Notes under the pieces: model-generated | Database searches by the model: none | The model's input: the letters and a program-made list of their open reading frames with translations, nothing else | What the model was told of the DNA's origin: nothing | Position numbers and translations under genes: made by a program | From: Polydactylus sextarius | Taxonomy: Eukaryota > Chordata > Actinopteri > Polynemidae | Assembly: GCA_016801845.1 (NCBI GenBank) | Contig: CM028920.1 | Location: forward strand, 6,713,001-6,777,000 | Length of the DNA stretch: 64,000 bases | Direction of reading: 5' to 3' | Shown here: positions 24,531-32,859 of the stretch, in pieces | How the letters are laid out: each line of letters begins with the position of its first letter | How positions within the stretch are numbered: position 1 is the stretch's first letter

Positions 24531-25059
24531 CAGATATTCAATATCTAATATTTCAGTTAAAAAAAAAAAAAAAAAAGAGAGAGAAACAACTGTAAAGAAG
24601 GACGAGGATATCTTCCTCACGTGCTGTTGTTATAGTTTTTTTTGTTTGTTTGTTTGTTTTTTTTCTTTTTTTCAGACTTGTTAATTAGTTTTGATGGTCG
24701 TAGTTGTGTAACAGATGCTCCACTTGAAGGGACACCAAGAACAAATGCACAGTTCCGTAACGAGGAAGTCGCAGGGTTCAAAAATGTCTTCACATTCCAT
24801 GGCAGCAGAAACAACACCGTCTCCGGTGCCATGTGCTGATCGCAGATCATTAACTGACACTCAAACAGGTTTTCTGTTCATTTGCAGGATTTTCATTCAT
24901 GAATATTTTCTGCTGTCATTTCCAGTATTCATATAAAAAGTCTGTGCTGTAGATCCTATATACAAAACGATCTAAAAGTGCATTTAAAGGGACAGTTGCA
25001 GATTTTTTTTGAAACGTGCTATAAGTCTCTTTCTTTGTCAGAGACAGACTCAAAGTTTT

Positions 25060-25127
25060 CTACCCTAAACATCTAAACGTGGAACTAGAATCAACAGCTC
25101 ATTAGCTTAACTTAGCTTAGTATTAAT
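25060..25127 (+). repeat. Teleost interspersed repeat, left part
   Basis: CAACAGCTCATTAGCTTAAC and CTTAGCTTAG match the same short repeat as at 10040-10150. It runs directly into the long palindrome at 25128, which appears to be built from this repeat. Confidence 0.5.
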
Positions 25128-25270
25128 AAAACAAGATATCTCATATTAACATGCTACTTGGTAGGTTTTATTTTGTTTAGACAGAATAAGATGAGGAAAC
25201 AGCTCATCTTATTCTGTCTAAACAAAATAAAACCTACCAAGTAGCATGTTAATATGTGATATCTTGTTTT
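25128..25270. repeat. 143 bp near-perfect palindrome (68 bp arms, 7 nt loop)
   Basis: Left arm 25128-25195 and right arm 25203-25270 are reverse complements with one mismatch in 68 (T/A at the position after GATATC), separated by GAAACAG. The right arm (AACAGCTCATCTTATTCTG, then CATGTTAATATGTGATATC) resembles the teleost repeat in normal order, so the left arm looks like its inverted duplicate. The high arm identity implies a recent origin or ongoing gene conversion. Confidence 0.95.
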
Positions 25271-25337
25271 GGGTAACTCATGTAAAATCCAATGTGGAGG
25301 CTGTGAAATGCTCCCCGTGTAAAAACCCTTGACAAGT

Positions 25338-25853
25338 TGACAGGTGAAGTGAATAACATTCGTCATCTCATTACAATGCAATGTTCTGCTGGGAAACCTC
25401 AGGTCCTGGCATTCATCTGGAAGTTACTTTGACACACACAGACCTACCTAAACATTGTTGCAAACCAAATCCTCTTCGCTCCCCGACAGCAGCAGGATCC
25501 CCCAGCAGGACAGTACACCAAAAAAAAAAGAAGAAACAGCTCAGAAATCGCTCCAGGAACATGACAAAAGAGTCCAAAGTGTTTACTTGGCCTCCAAACT
25601 CCCCAGATCCCAATCCGCTCAAGCATCTGTTGCATATGCCAAGCCAGATCCACAGAGGCCCCCACTCTGCAGCACATAGGACCCAAAGGATCTGCTGCCA
25701 ATGATACTACAGTCCAACCCTGGAGGTCCTGTGTCCGAGCCTTGACGGGTATCCTGCAGTGTCGAGACAGAACATGTGGTGCTCCTTTGGCGGCACAAGG
25801 GGGACCTCTACGATATTAGACAGGTGGTTTTAATGTAGAGGCTGATCTGTATA
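25338..25853 (+). mobile_element. Internally deleted Tc1/mariner element
   Basis: Starts with the TIR-proximal TGACAGGTGAAGTGAATAAC, jumps directly to the second half of the transposase (FCWETSGPGIHLEVTLT), and continues with WPPNSPDPNPLKHL (equivalent of the DLNPIEHLW motif with the last catalytic residue region). It ends with CGGCACAAGGGGGACCTCTA and the TIR-like CAGGTGGTTTTAATGTAGAGG. The first half of the coding region, including the DNA-binding domain and first catalytic Asp, is missing and the rest is frameshifted, so it is non-autonomous. Confidence 0.85.
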
Positions 25854-27130
25854 CAGCCTAAGAGAGTTTTACACTGTGCCCAATGGGTCTTTATAGGAAC
25901 AAACGCTACCACACAAGGAAACCACAGAACGACAGAAAACACAAACAGCATACAGTACAATAAAAACGCTATAAAATCCCTTATGACAATCACCACATCA
26001 CTGAAAAAAAATGGTTTCAGTTTCAACTTTAAACAGTCCCATCCACAATCCTAATCCTCCTGCATCCTACAGGGCCACTGAACCCTGAGGGGTTCCACCT
26101 TTTTCTCTGGGCATCTAAGGCATCTTAATATGTAGTTATTGACTAAAAAATATTGCCATTATCAATTGATCACAACAATGTCAATTTCTCAAGATGAGAC
26201 AGATAAAAATCCTCTACAAAATAGTACCAAGACCTCTTCATTCCAGTTATGAAATATTGACTGATCAGCTAATTATTTAAGCCCGAACAAATTTTTTATA
26301 ACTCTATCAAATTAAAGTCTAAATTTTTAACAAGCTATAATTCTTACATTTTTATTGGATAAGGACTGGGAGACAGACCTCTGACTCAGTCAACTGTAAA
26401 AGCATCCTGAAGCTGATATTTATTGATTTCCTTTTGTGCTGGATTGCATTAGATTGTGTGCGTGTGTATGTGCATGTTTGTGTGTGCGTAATTGCATCCA
26501 TATCCACCCACGCTGTGTATATATTCCAAATATCAGCTTCCAGAAACTAATAAAAACAGCCTGACCTGAGATTTCACTTTGACAGTTGTGCATTTTGAGT
26601 CACTATCATGTCACTTTTAGCTCCCAAACTGGAATTGAAGGCTTTTATTTTGTAGTTTATATTTGTTTGTATGACTCTATACTCCCACTAGTGGGATTAT
26701 GTCTAAGCAGCGTATGTCCACCCTACTTTTTGTTTTGTTTTTTTGGCCCTTATTGAAATAAATTCTGATTACAAATAAATTCTGATTTCCATAGTTTTAC
26801 AGCACTTGCTATATTGAATGCCCCCATCCAACTCCCCCAGAGCCCCACAAGCCCCCCCACCACCACCACCCCCTTGTCTCCTGCTGCTACCAGCTGACAA
26901 GAGAGGAAGAAAATAAAAGCGGGGGGAAAAAAAAAACAAGGCTTCTGGGAAAACAAACACTAGTCCTACTTTTTGGCACTCTCGCTTTTAACCCTTTCAC
27001 TGACTCCGGCTTGTGCAAAAAAAAAAAAAAAACTTTCGGATCAAAATCGAGTTGAGTCGTGTTGTTGTTGCGTAACTGAGATTTCCACTGAAAGATAAAC
27101 GACAAACGTTCTTTCTTGGTTTATTTATTT
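25854..27130. other. Gene-free stretch downstream of sox9
   Basis: AT-rich DNA with no gene recognised. It includes a 12 bp palindrome CCCACTAGTGGG at 26684-26695, a C-rich patch near 26819-26878 and an A run near 27018. This is the interval just past the inferred sox9 transcript end. Confidence 0.55.
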
Positions 27131-27163
27131 ATTTTTTTAATAGCGTTTTCTTAAATTTTTTTT

Positions 27164-27169
27164 TTTATT
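27164..27169 (-). terminator. sox9: sox9 polyadenylation signal AATAAA
   Basis: Minus strand reads TGTATTTGCAATAAAAAA; canonical AATAAA about 1.63 kb after the stop. A second run of overlapping AATAAA hexamers lies 30-45 bp downstream (minus, about 27133-27120) and could be an alternative or reinforcing signal. Confidence 0.7.
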
Positions 27170-27199
27170 GCAAATACATATACAAAAGGTTCTTTAAAG

Positions 27200-27206
27200 A
27201 CAGTAC
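27200..27206 (-). promoter_or_regulatory. miR-101 seed match in sox9 3' UTR (site 2)
   Basis: Second minus-strand GTACTGT, about 35 nt before the AATAAA signal. Positions near the end of a long 3' UTR tend to favour miRNA efficacy. Confidence 0.35.
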
Positions 27207-28034
27207 AAATACATGGCGAGATCGCAGAAGAGGAAAAAAAACAAAGAGTATTGGGATCATCAGTTCTTTGATATGAAAAGAGAAAAAGAAGACGAAAAAA
27301 AAAGGAAACGGAGCTCGCGGAGCAGAAAAGATGTAAAAAAAAAAAATAAAAAATCTCGGAACTGAGAGCAATTTTCCAGTAAAACTCGAGAGGAAATTCA
27401 CAAAAAAAAAAAAAAAAAAATCCGTACACGATTTGTTAGATATTCCCCTCCTACCCCCTCAAAAAAAGGCAAATACATACTTAAAATAGACATTTAGATA
27501 AGATAAATAAAACAAACAAACAATAAAAAGACGATTACAGCGTGTACCATTTAGTCTAAGTACCCCCGGGGTAAAAAAAAAAAAAAATGTCATTATATGC
27601 TGTCTACATTGCAAAGAGAACAATTCATTAGTTATAAGAATAGTATGCAAAATAATTACTTTGAAATAAAATTAAAGCTAAATAAATAAATAAAGTTTTA
27701 AAACTGGATTTTTTTTTTCTCTTTTTTTTTTTTTTTTGGACCTGGCGGAGGAGGTGCAGGGGGACAGGGAGGGGTGGGGACTAAGGCTGAGGACACCGAG
27801 CATGATGGGAGACTGCAGGAGGAGGGGTTGGAGGGGGTGGGTAGGTGTGGGGGGTGGGCATGGGAGGAGGGGGGGGGGTGGCAAACCCGAAGGGGGCAGG
27901 TCAAAGGTGACTTCCTGTGGCTGTCAAACACACGCTGTTAAGACGGTTAAGTGTAATCTCAGCTGTGGCACACACACATACACACGCACACAGATACTCA
28001 TTGTAGAAAAAAGTTTGAGAAAAATGTCAAATCC

Positions 28035-28041
28035 AAGGCAC
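28035..28041 (-). promoter_or_regulatory. miR-124 seed match in sox9 3' UTR (site 1)
   Basis: Minus strand GTGCCTT, complementary to the miR-124 seed (7mer-m8). SOX9 is an established miR-124 target in mammalian neural progenitors. Accessibility and use here are not shown. Confidence 0.4.
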
Positions 28042-28376
28042 GGAGGGTTAGAAAAAAAGGGGTTTGCAGTCTCCCCCTGTCAGGACAGCAAACGCAACAT
28101 TGTGAAACCAAGTCTCTCTCTCTCTCTCTGTTTCTGTCTCTGTGTGTCTGTATTGCCTAATAGCTTTTCCAACGATCATCATGACACATAACTTGAGAAG
28201 GGGGGAAAAAAAAAAATCAACAGCATAACCGCTTAAATACAAACCATACTCGCTGAACGGCACAGAAAACACTGACCCTCCAACCAGGTGCCACATTAAA
28301 CCATGTGGTGTGTGTGTGTCTGTGTGTGGTTGGGTTAGTAGCTGAGCTGGTTAAAATATAAAGCTTTCAGGTTTTA

Positions 28377-28384
28377 TATCTACA
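28377..28384 (-). promoter_or_regulatory. Pumilio-type motif TGTAGATA in sox9 3' UTR
   Basis: Exact match to TGTANATA in the mRNA sense. Pumilio proteins bind this octamer to repress or destabilise mRNAs. One copy only, so a chance match is possible. Confidence 0.3.
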
Positions 28385-28412
28385 GGTACAAATAATTACC
28401 CCAACCACGCCG

Positions 28413-28458
28413 CCCCCTCCCTACCCTTTAATTACCCCCCTTCCACCCCCACCCTCCC
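28413..28458 (-). promoter_or_regulatory. Potential RNA G-quadruplex in sox9 3' UTR
   Basis: In mRNA sense the block at 28458-28435 reads four G-runs (G3-A-G3-T-G5-TGGAA-G6), which satisfies the G3+N1-7 rule. A second cluster of three G-runs follows at 28427-28413. The motif is seen; folding is inferred. Confidence 0.5.
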
Positions 28459-28524
28459 ACGGGTTACAAACTGCCAGCGTATGAAGGAAAACAAAAAACA
28501 AAACAACAAAAAAGGAAAACATAC

Positions 28525-28531
28525 ACAGTAC
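28525..28531 (-). promoter_or_regulatory. miR-101 seed match in sox9 3' UTR (site 1)
   Basis: Minus strand GTACTGT, a 7mer match to the miR-101 seed. SOX9 has been reported as a miR-101 target in mammalian cells. Confidence 0.35.
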
Positions 28532-28638
28532 CTACTGAAATATCAACAATCATTAAGTCCTCACAGAGGATTTTTTTGTTCTGAAGTCTTTTCATCTCTC
28601 TAAAAATATATATATAGTTTCTATCATGATACAATAGC

Positions 28639-28645
28639 AAGGCAC
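28639..28645 (-). promoter_or_regulatory. miR-124 seed match in sox9 3' UTR (site 2)
   Basis: Second minus-strand GTGCCTT, about 150 nt after the stop codon and about 600 nt from site 1. Two copies of a heptamer in 1.65 kb is more than chance would usually give. Confidence 0.4.
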
Positions 28646-28795
28646 GATGTGAGCCAATCACAAGTCCAGCTCTCCTCTTCTTTGAATTCAAGTGTCTGAA
28701 TCGAGGGAGGAATTCTCCCTGGAGTAAAGTGTTTTGGTGTATGTGAGTGTGTGTGTGGCTGCACGTGTGTGTGTTTTCTCAGTCTGCTGGGCAGC

Positions 28796-29231
28796 TCAGG
28801 GTCTGGTGAGCTGGGTGTAAACCGGAGCCTGCTCCCAGTGCTGCGGGCTGCTCTGGGGGATGGAGGGAACCCCCGTGTTGTCGGCTATTGGGGTGTACAT
28901 CGGCCTCTGGCTGGGACTGCTCATGTAGCTGAAAGTCGAGTAGAGCCCCGAGCCCTGCCCCGCCCCCGCGTGGCTGTAGTAGGAGGCAGCGGTGTTGCCC
29001 CCCTGGTGGTCGGAGTAGTCATACTGCTGCGCCCTGGAGATGGCCGGGTAGGAGGAAGGAGGGGGGCTGTAGTGTTGCAGGTTGAAGGGGCTGTAGCCGC
29101 TGATGTGCTGCGGGGAACCCTGCTGCTCACTGTAGTGACTCGGACTCAGCTGCTCTGTCTTGATCTGGGTCCTGTGTTGAGCCTGAGCAGCCTCTGAGCT
29201 GCCGCCGCTGCTCCCCAGGGTGGTCAGGGTG

Positions 29232-29263
<32 letters not shown>

Positions 29264-30736
29264 TTGTTGTTGTCCCTGTTGGTTCTGGCTTTTCGCCAAC
29301 CAGGCGGCGGCGCCACCCGTCTGCGGACTCACCGGGGCGCCACCAACACCACCGCTGCTGATGCTGTAGCTGCCTGTGTAGCTGACTGGCGTGGCGTTGC
29401 CAGGGACACCCGGGTGCCCGTTGGGCGGGAGGTACTGGTCGAACTCGTTGACGTCAAAGGTCTCGATGTGGGAGATGACGTCGCTGCTGAGTTCGCCGAT
29501 GTCAACATCGCGGAAGTCGATGTTGAGCTGGCGTCCGCTGGGGCCGTCGGGAAGAGAGCGGAGGCCGCCTTCACGCTTTAGGTCCATCTTGCCTGAGCTG
29601 ACATCAGTCTTTGGGGTGGTGGGAGGGGTAGGGGGACCCTGGGAGCCTGAACATTAAACACGACACAAATTAGTGATGACTGTCAATGTTGTTGTACTTT
29701 TAAACCACCAGACCACAGTTACAATCAGAGCGTGAAAAGTATCAAACTTCTCAAGACTTTTAATTGATTTTGATATAAAAATGAAGAAACGTGCATTTCA
29801 CACAAACTCTGAGGACCATTTTCTCTCTGCTCACCTGAGTGCTCACCGGGTGAATGCACCTCTCCCATGCTGGAGGCTGGAGAGTCCGCCTGCTGCAGAG
29901 CTTTGAAGATGGCGTTAGGAGAAATGTGCGTCTGTTCGCTGCCGTCCTCCGGTTCGTTCTGTCCGTTTTTCACCGACTTTCTCCGTCGGGGTTGATATTT
30001 GTAGTCCGGGTGATCTTTCTTGTGCTGCACCCGAAGACGCTCAGCCTCCTCCACAAATGGCCTCTTCTCCACTTCGTTAAGAAGTCTGTGCGTAAAGACA
30101 TCCATTAATGTACTTAAAGCTTATTTTTAACCAAATCATACCACAAAAAGTATCTATATTAAATGTTTAGAAATGAAATAAAACGTTAAAATTAGAGTAT
30201 AACAGACACACATATACAGGTTTATTCGTTGACTAATTCACACATTTCTTCCCTAAATCGATGCGTCACGGCTGAAATCGAGACTCTAATCTCTCTTACC
30301 TCCAGAGTTTCCCCAGAGTTTTGCTGAGCTCCGCGTTATGCAGGTGTGGATACTGATCCGCCAGCTTCCTCCGCGCAGCCTGAGCCCAAACCATGAAGGC
30401 GTTCATCGGTCTCTTAACGTGAGGCTTGTTCTTAGTAGATCCGTTAACGCGCACCGGCATTGGCACCAAGGTCCAATCGTAGCCCTTGAGCACCTGGGAC
30501 ACAGCCTCGCGGATGCAAGCGGGAAACTTATCGTCCTCGTCCTTCTTGAAGTCAGCCAGGGTTCCGTCCGCTCTGAGGAGCCCGTTCTCAGACGGTCGGG
30601 TGTTTTCGGTGTCGGAGCCCGAGCCGGATGGACACGGTGAACCCGCGCTGTCCTCGGACATGCTCGGGCTCGGGGCATCAGAGAGACACTTGTCTTGTTC
30701 CTCCGTCATCTTCAGGTAAGGGTCGAGGAGATTCAT
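28796..30736 (-). CDS. sox9: SOX9 transcription factor, three coding exons
   Basis: Complete SoxE transcription factor, 512 residues, coded by exons 30736-30300 (437 nt), 30085-29835 (251 nt) and 29646-28796 (851 nt with TGA). Seen in the translation: N-terminal MNLLDPYLKM; dimerisation domain about residues 67-100; HMG box about 106-183 beginning HVKRPMNAFMVW, with basic nuclear-import motifs at both ends and a possible PKA site at S183 (RRKS); K2 region about 271-309; a Q tract at 355-367; an IKTE sumoylation-type motif at K392; C-terminus PVYTQLTRP. The first intron splits an Arg codon inside the HMG box, as in vertebrate SOX9. The junction after exon 2 reads HSGSQG, one Gln shorter than human HSGQSQG. 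Human SOX9 is 509 residues, so this is full length. Known role of the family: nuclear activator that bends DNA at ACAAT-type sites and drives chondrogenesis, neural crest and Sertoli-cell fate. The start context is weak (C at -3) but this is the conserved start. The paralogue (sox9a or sox9b) is not resolved. Confidence 0.97.
29647..29834 (-). other. sox9: sox9 intron 2
   Basis: Minus-strand donor CTCAG|GTGAGC at 29834 and acceptor ATGTTCAG|GCTCC ending at 29647. The 188 bp phase-1 intron joins HS to G-SQGPPTPP. Without this splice the exon 2 frame would run on into GEQRENGPQ, which has no SOX9 counterpart, so the junction is well supported. Confidence 0.92.
30086..30299 (-). other. sox9: sox9 intron 1
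   Basis: Minus-strand donor TGGAG|GTAAGAG at 30299 and acceptor CACAG|ACTTC ending at 30086. The 214 bp phase-2 intron interrupts the HMG box at the conserved position. It is very short compared with mammals, and no element was seen inside it. Confidence 0.93.
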
Positions 30737-30790
30737 ACGAAAAACTGTTTGGTGCCAAATTACGCGTGAAACGGGGAATTTATTATTGCG

Positions 30791-30802
30791 CTCTCGCGAG
30801 AG
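30791..30802. promoter_or_regulatory. CTCTCGCGAGAG palindrome (BANP/CGCG element)
   Basis: Perfect 12 bp palindrome that contains the full TCTCGCGAGA core, 55 bp upstream of the sox9 ATG. This core is a known promoter element of CpG-rich vertebrate promoters, bound by BANP. The exact match is seen; function here is inferred. Confidence 0.55.
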
Positions 30803-30857
30803 GGAAAAAGCCTCTGAAAGTGACTTTTACCTTGCCAGGATCAGTTTAAGTCAAGTC

Positions 30858-30880
30858 TTTTTTTTTTTTTTTTTTTTTTT
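30858..30880 (+). repeat. T23 homopolymer (A23 in the sox9 leader)
   Basis: Twenty-three consecutive T on the plus strand, so A23 in the predicted 5' leader about 120 nt before the start codon. Homopolymer length is error-prone in assemblies. Confidence 0.9.
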
Positions 30881-30923
30881 GAGAGAGAAGTGCGCAAAAA
30901 GGGGCAGCTGATTCTCCCTTTCG

Positions 30924-30931
<8 letters not shown>

Positions 30932-30967
<36 letters not shown>
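30932..30967 (+). repeat. (CT)18 microsatellite in the sox9 5' UTR
   Basis: An uninterrupted CT run of about 36 nt with CT-rich flanks from 30921. It reads GA on the mRNA strand. GA repeats are often nucleosome-poor and are length-polymorphic. Confidence 0.9.
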
Positions 30968-30970
<3 letters not shown>

Positions 30971-31262
30971 GCTCGCTCCGGTGCGTAAAAACCGATTTGG
31001 AGAGTGTCTTTACGCACGAGCTTCTGACAAACTCCCCGGACGAGTGTATATTTCTGCAAAAGGGATCCGCACTTAAAATGGCAAAAAAATAAGAACGAAA
31101 AAGAAAAAAAAAACAAGCCAGCTGGTGAGAGTTTGTTTTCAACTCTGCAGAATAAAACGGTAAAGATCTTTTTTTTAAAAAAATGAAAATTGCTCCTCTC
31201 TTGGTTTCCAAGTACAATCCTCAGAACGCGCGAGTTGCTTTGAACTGCAAACGTTGTGCACG

Positions 31263-31331
31263 CGTGTATTTAACCAGGTTATCGTGCTGAAACGAACCTG
31301 GAACCTGATTGGCTGGCAACGTGTGACGCCA
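31263..31331 (-). promoter_or_regulatory. sox9: Candidate sox9 core promoter
   Basis: Reading the minus strand there is a CREB/ATF-type half-site TGGCGTCA (31331-31324), a CCAAT box inside CAGCCAATCAG (31312-31308), and about 35 bp further on a TATA-like TTAAATAC (31272-31265). Spacing and order fit a TATA/CCAAT promoter with a start near 31238. CREB-responsive promoters have been described for mammalian SOX9; equivalence here is inferred. Confidence 0.45.
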
Positions 31332-31399
31332 AACTGAAGGAATTTGATACCGTTTCTCTCCCCCCTCCTAACCAGCACAGAAAAAAACAGGCATTTTCG

Positions 31400-31428
31400 A
31401 CACACACACACACACACACACACACACA
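31400..31428 (+). repeat. (CA)n microsatellite upstream of sox9
   Basis: About 14 CA units, 70-170 bp upstream of the predicted core promoter. Confidence 0.9.
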
Positions 31429-31600
31429 GCCTTCCAGCCAGTACAGTGTGCTGTTTAATTCTGCAGGATTTTCCTATAGATATGATCAAGACTGTATGGA
31501 GACAGTGATTTTCAACTTTTTTGAAAAACTTTATTTATTTTTTTTTTTTTCAGATGTTGGGATTTCAGATTTGATTCTTTAACTTTAACGACCAAAAAGT

Positions 31601-31601
31601 A

Positions 31602-31633
<32 letters not shown>
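31601..31633 (+). repeat. (ATT)11 microsatellite
   Basis: Uninterrupted ATT trinucleotide run. Confidence 0.9.
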
Positions 31634-31913
31634 GTACAAAAAATAAAGCAGGAATACATTCTTTACAAGACTGCGTGAAATAAAACATCAGACAATAACA
31701 AAGATTATATTAGATTATATTTTATTAAAACTATGGAATTTATTGCATTTGACATCAGCTCAGCTCTACAGCCACAGGCGGTTTCTATTTCTACTTGAAA
31801 ATATTTTTGTTGTCTTTCTCTCCACACCGGTCTCTTACCAGCAGTTGCATAATGTGGTCGTTAGGGGGAGACAGCAGTCTGGAAACCCAGCAAATCTCAG
31901 CTCCTTCAGGGAT

Positions 31914-31962
31914 GAGGAGGAGGAGGAGGAGGAGGAGGAGGAGGAGGAGGAGGAGGAGGAGG
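31914..31962 (+). repeat. (GAG)16 microsatellite
   Basis: Pure GAG/GGA trinucleotide run of about 49 bp. It creates artefactual poly-Glu, poly-Arg and poly-Pro ORFs in this interval. Confidence 0.95.
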
Positions 31963-32589
31963 GAACAGGGAGCTGAGGCAGACTGCTGCAGTGCAACAGT
32001 TGCTGTCAGACATCAGCTTCTGATTTGTATCGCTCATCTCATTTCCAACAACAGAGCAATAATCCGGTGAATGGCCGATTCTGTTCACTTTGCTGACTGC
32101 TCAACTTCTGGCTTCACCTTTTTTTTTCTTTTCCTCTAAAAATGTTCCTCATAAAATGTTCTCAATTTTCAGACTTGTCTCTGACTGTTTTATAACTTTA
32201 TATCCAGTTTTGGAATGATACAGATATTTGAAACTTTACTTCCAACATGTCTGTGATATCATAACATTATACGCTTTTAATTTATCAACACAGGCGTTAC
32301 CAAGACAACATGAGTTTGTGATTTTCTACTTTTCTACTCATCGTATTTTTATTTATTTATTTATTTTTTTGTCTGTCTGATGAAAGAGGAAGAAACTCTA
32401 GAAACAGTAAAAATGTGTCATGATAAACCCCATTCATTAAGTATTATCAGCTAAGGGCACATAAATAAACTACCTATTACACATCTTCACAGTTATATCA
32501 TCGCATATTACAATATTAATTGTCTTTCTTAAGCATTTTTATGGTTTAATTATCCTGGTGCTGTAACTAGTGGACCTGCACGTTGATGT

Positions 32590-32740
32590 AACGGAGTAAA
32601 AAGTACTCAAAAGTACTTAAATTGAAGTAGAAAGTTACAGAAAATAGGAAAGAGTAGAAAATAGAAAAGTAGCAGTTGTACTTGAGTAAATGTTGAGTAG
32701 ATGTACTTAGTTACCTTCTGCTGCTGGTAATTGTATTAAA
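32590..32740 (+). repeat. Teleost interspersed repeat (AGTACTTGAGTAAA type)
   Basis: GTAAAAAGTACTCAAAAGTAC, TTGTACTTGAGTAAATG and GTACTTAGTTACCTTCTGC match a very common fish repeat usually ending AGTTACATTCCACCACTG. A decayed relative is near 13200-13310. Confidence 0.6.
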
Positions 32741-32747
32741 GTTTGAG

Positions 32748-32751
<4 letters not shown>

Positions 32752-32778
<27 letters not shown>
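32752..32778 (+). repeat. (AC)n microsatellite
   Basis: About 13 AC units. Confidence 0.9.
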
Positions 32779-32781
<3 letters not shown>

Positions 32782-32859
32782 TTGTTCTTTCCCTTCAGCC
32801 AAAACAGTGTGACTCTGGGGTAAGTGCTCTGTGCTCCGCTGTGGTCACCGACGGTAACC

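Larger units (their letters stand above)
27145..28795 (-). other. sox9: sox9 3' UTR
   Basis: About 1.65 kb between the TGA stop and the polyadenylation signal at 27169-27164. It lacks coding potential. In the mRNA sense it holds several A or U homopolymers, a G-rich block near 28459-28413, a long C-rich block near 27905-27822, and candidate miRNA and Pumilio sites. Its length is typical of vertebrate SOX9. The 3' end is inferred from the signal. Confidence 0.7.
30737..31238 (-). other. sox9: sox9 5' UTR (start of transcription predicted)
   Basis: The segment between the inferred transcription start (about 30 bp downstream of the TATA-like element) and the ATG. On the minus strand it holds no upstream ATG at all. 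It carries a GA dinucleotide repeat, an A23 tract and a CTCTCGCGAGAG palindrome, each listed separately. The 5' end is inferred, not observed. Confidence 0.5.

Noticed and set aside
26684..26695. CCCACTAGTGGG palindrome as a CTCF site between sox9 and its 3' flank
   Set aside because: Deviates from the CTCF core at an important position; a chance 12 bp palindrome is plausible.
27736..28191. Plus-strand 151-codon ORF
   Set aside because: Runs antisense through the sox9 3' UTR; Gly/Arg-rich because of the C-rich block; no domain.
29231..29581. Plus-strand ORF with a poly-Leu run across sox9 exon 3
   Set aside because: Shadow of the sox9 coding exon: the Leu run is the antisense of the Gln tract.
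30824..30834. Donor-like CAAG|GTAAAAGT in the sox9 5' leader, suggesting a 5' UTR intron
   Set aside because: No acceptor with a usable spacing lies between it and the ATG (under 100 bp), and the SOX9 5' UTR is normally unspliced.
31743..32088. Poly-Glu, poly-Arg and poly-Pro ORFs on both strands
   Set aside because: Produced by the (GAG)n microsatellite.
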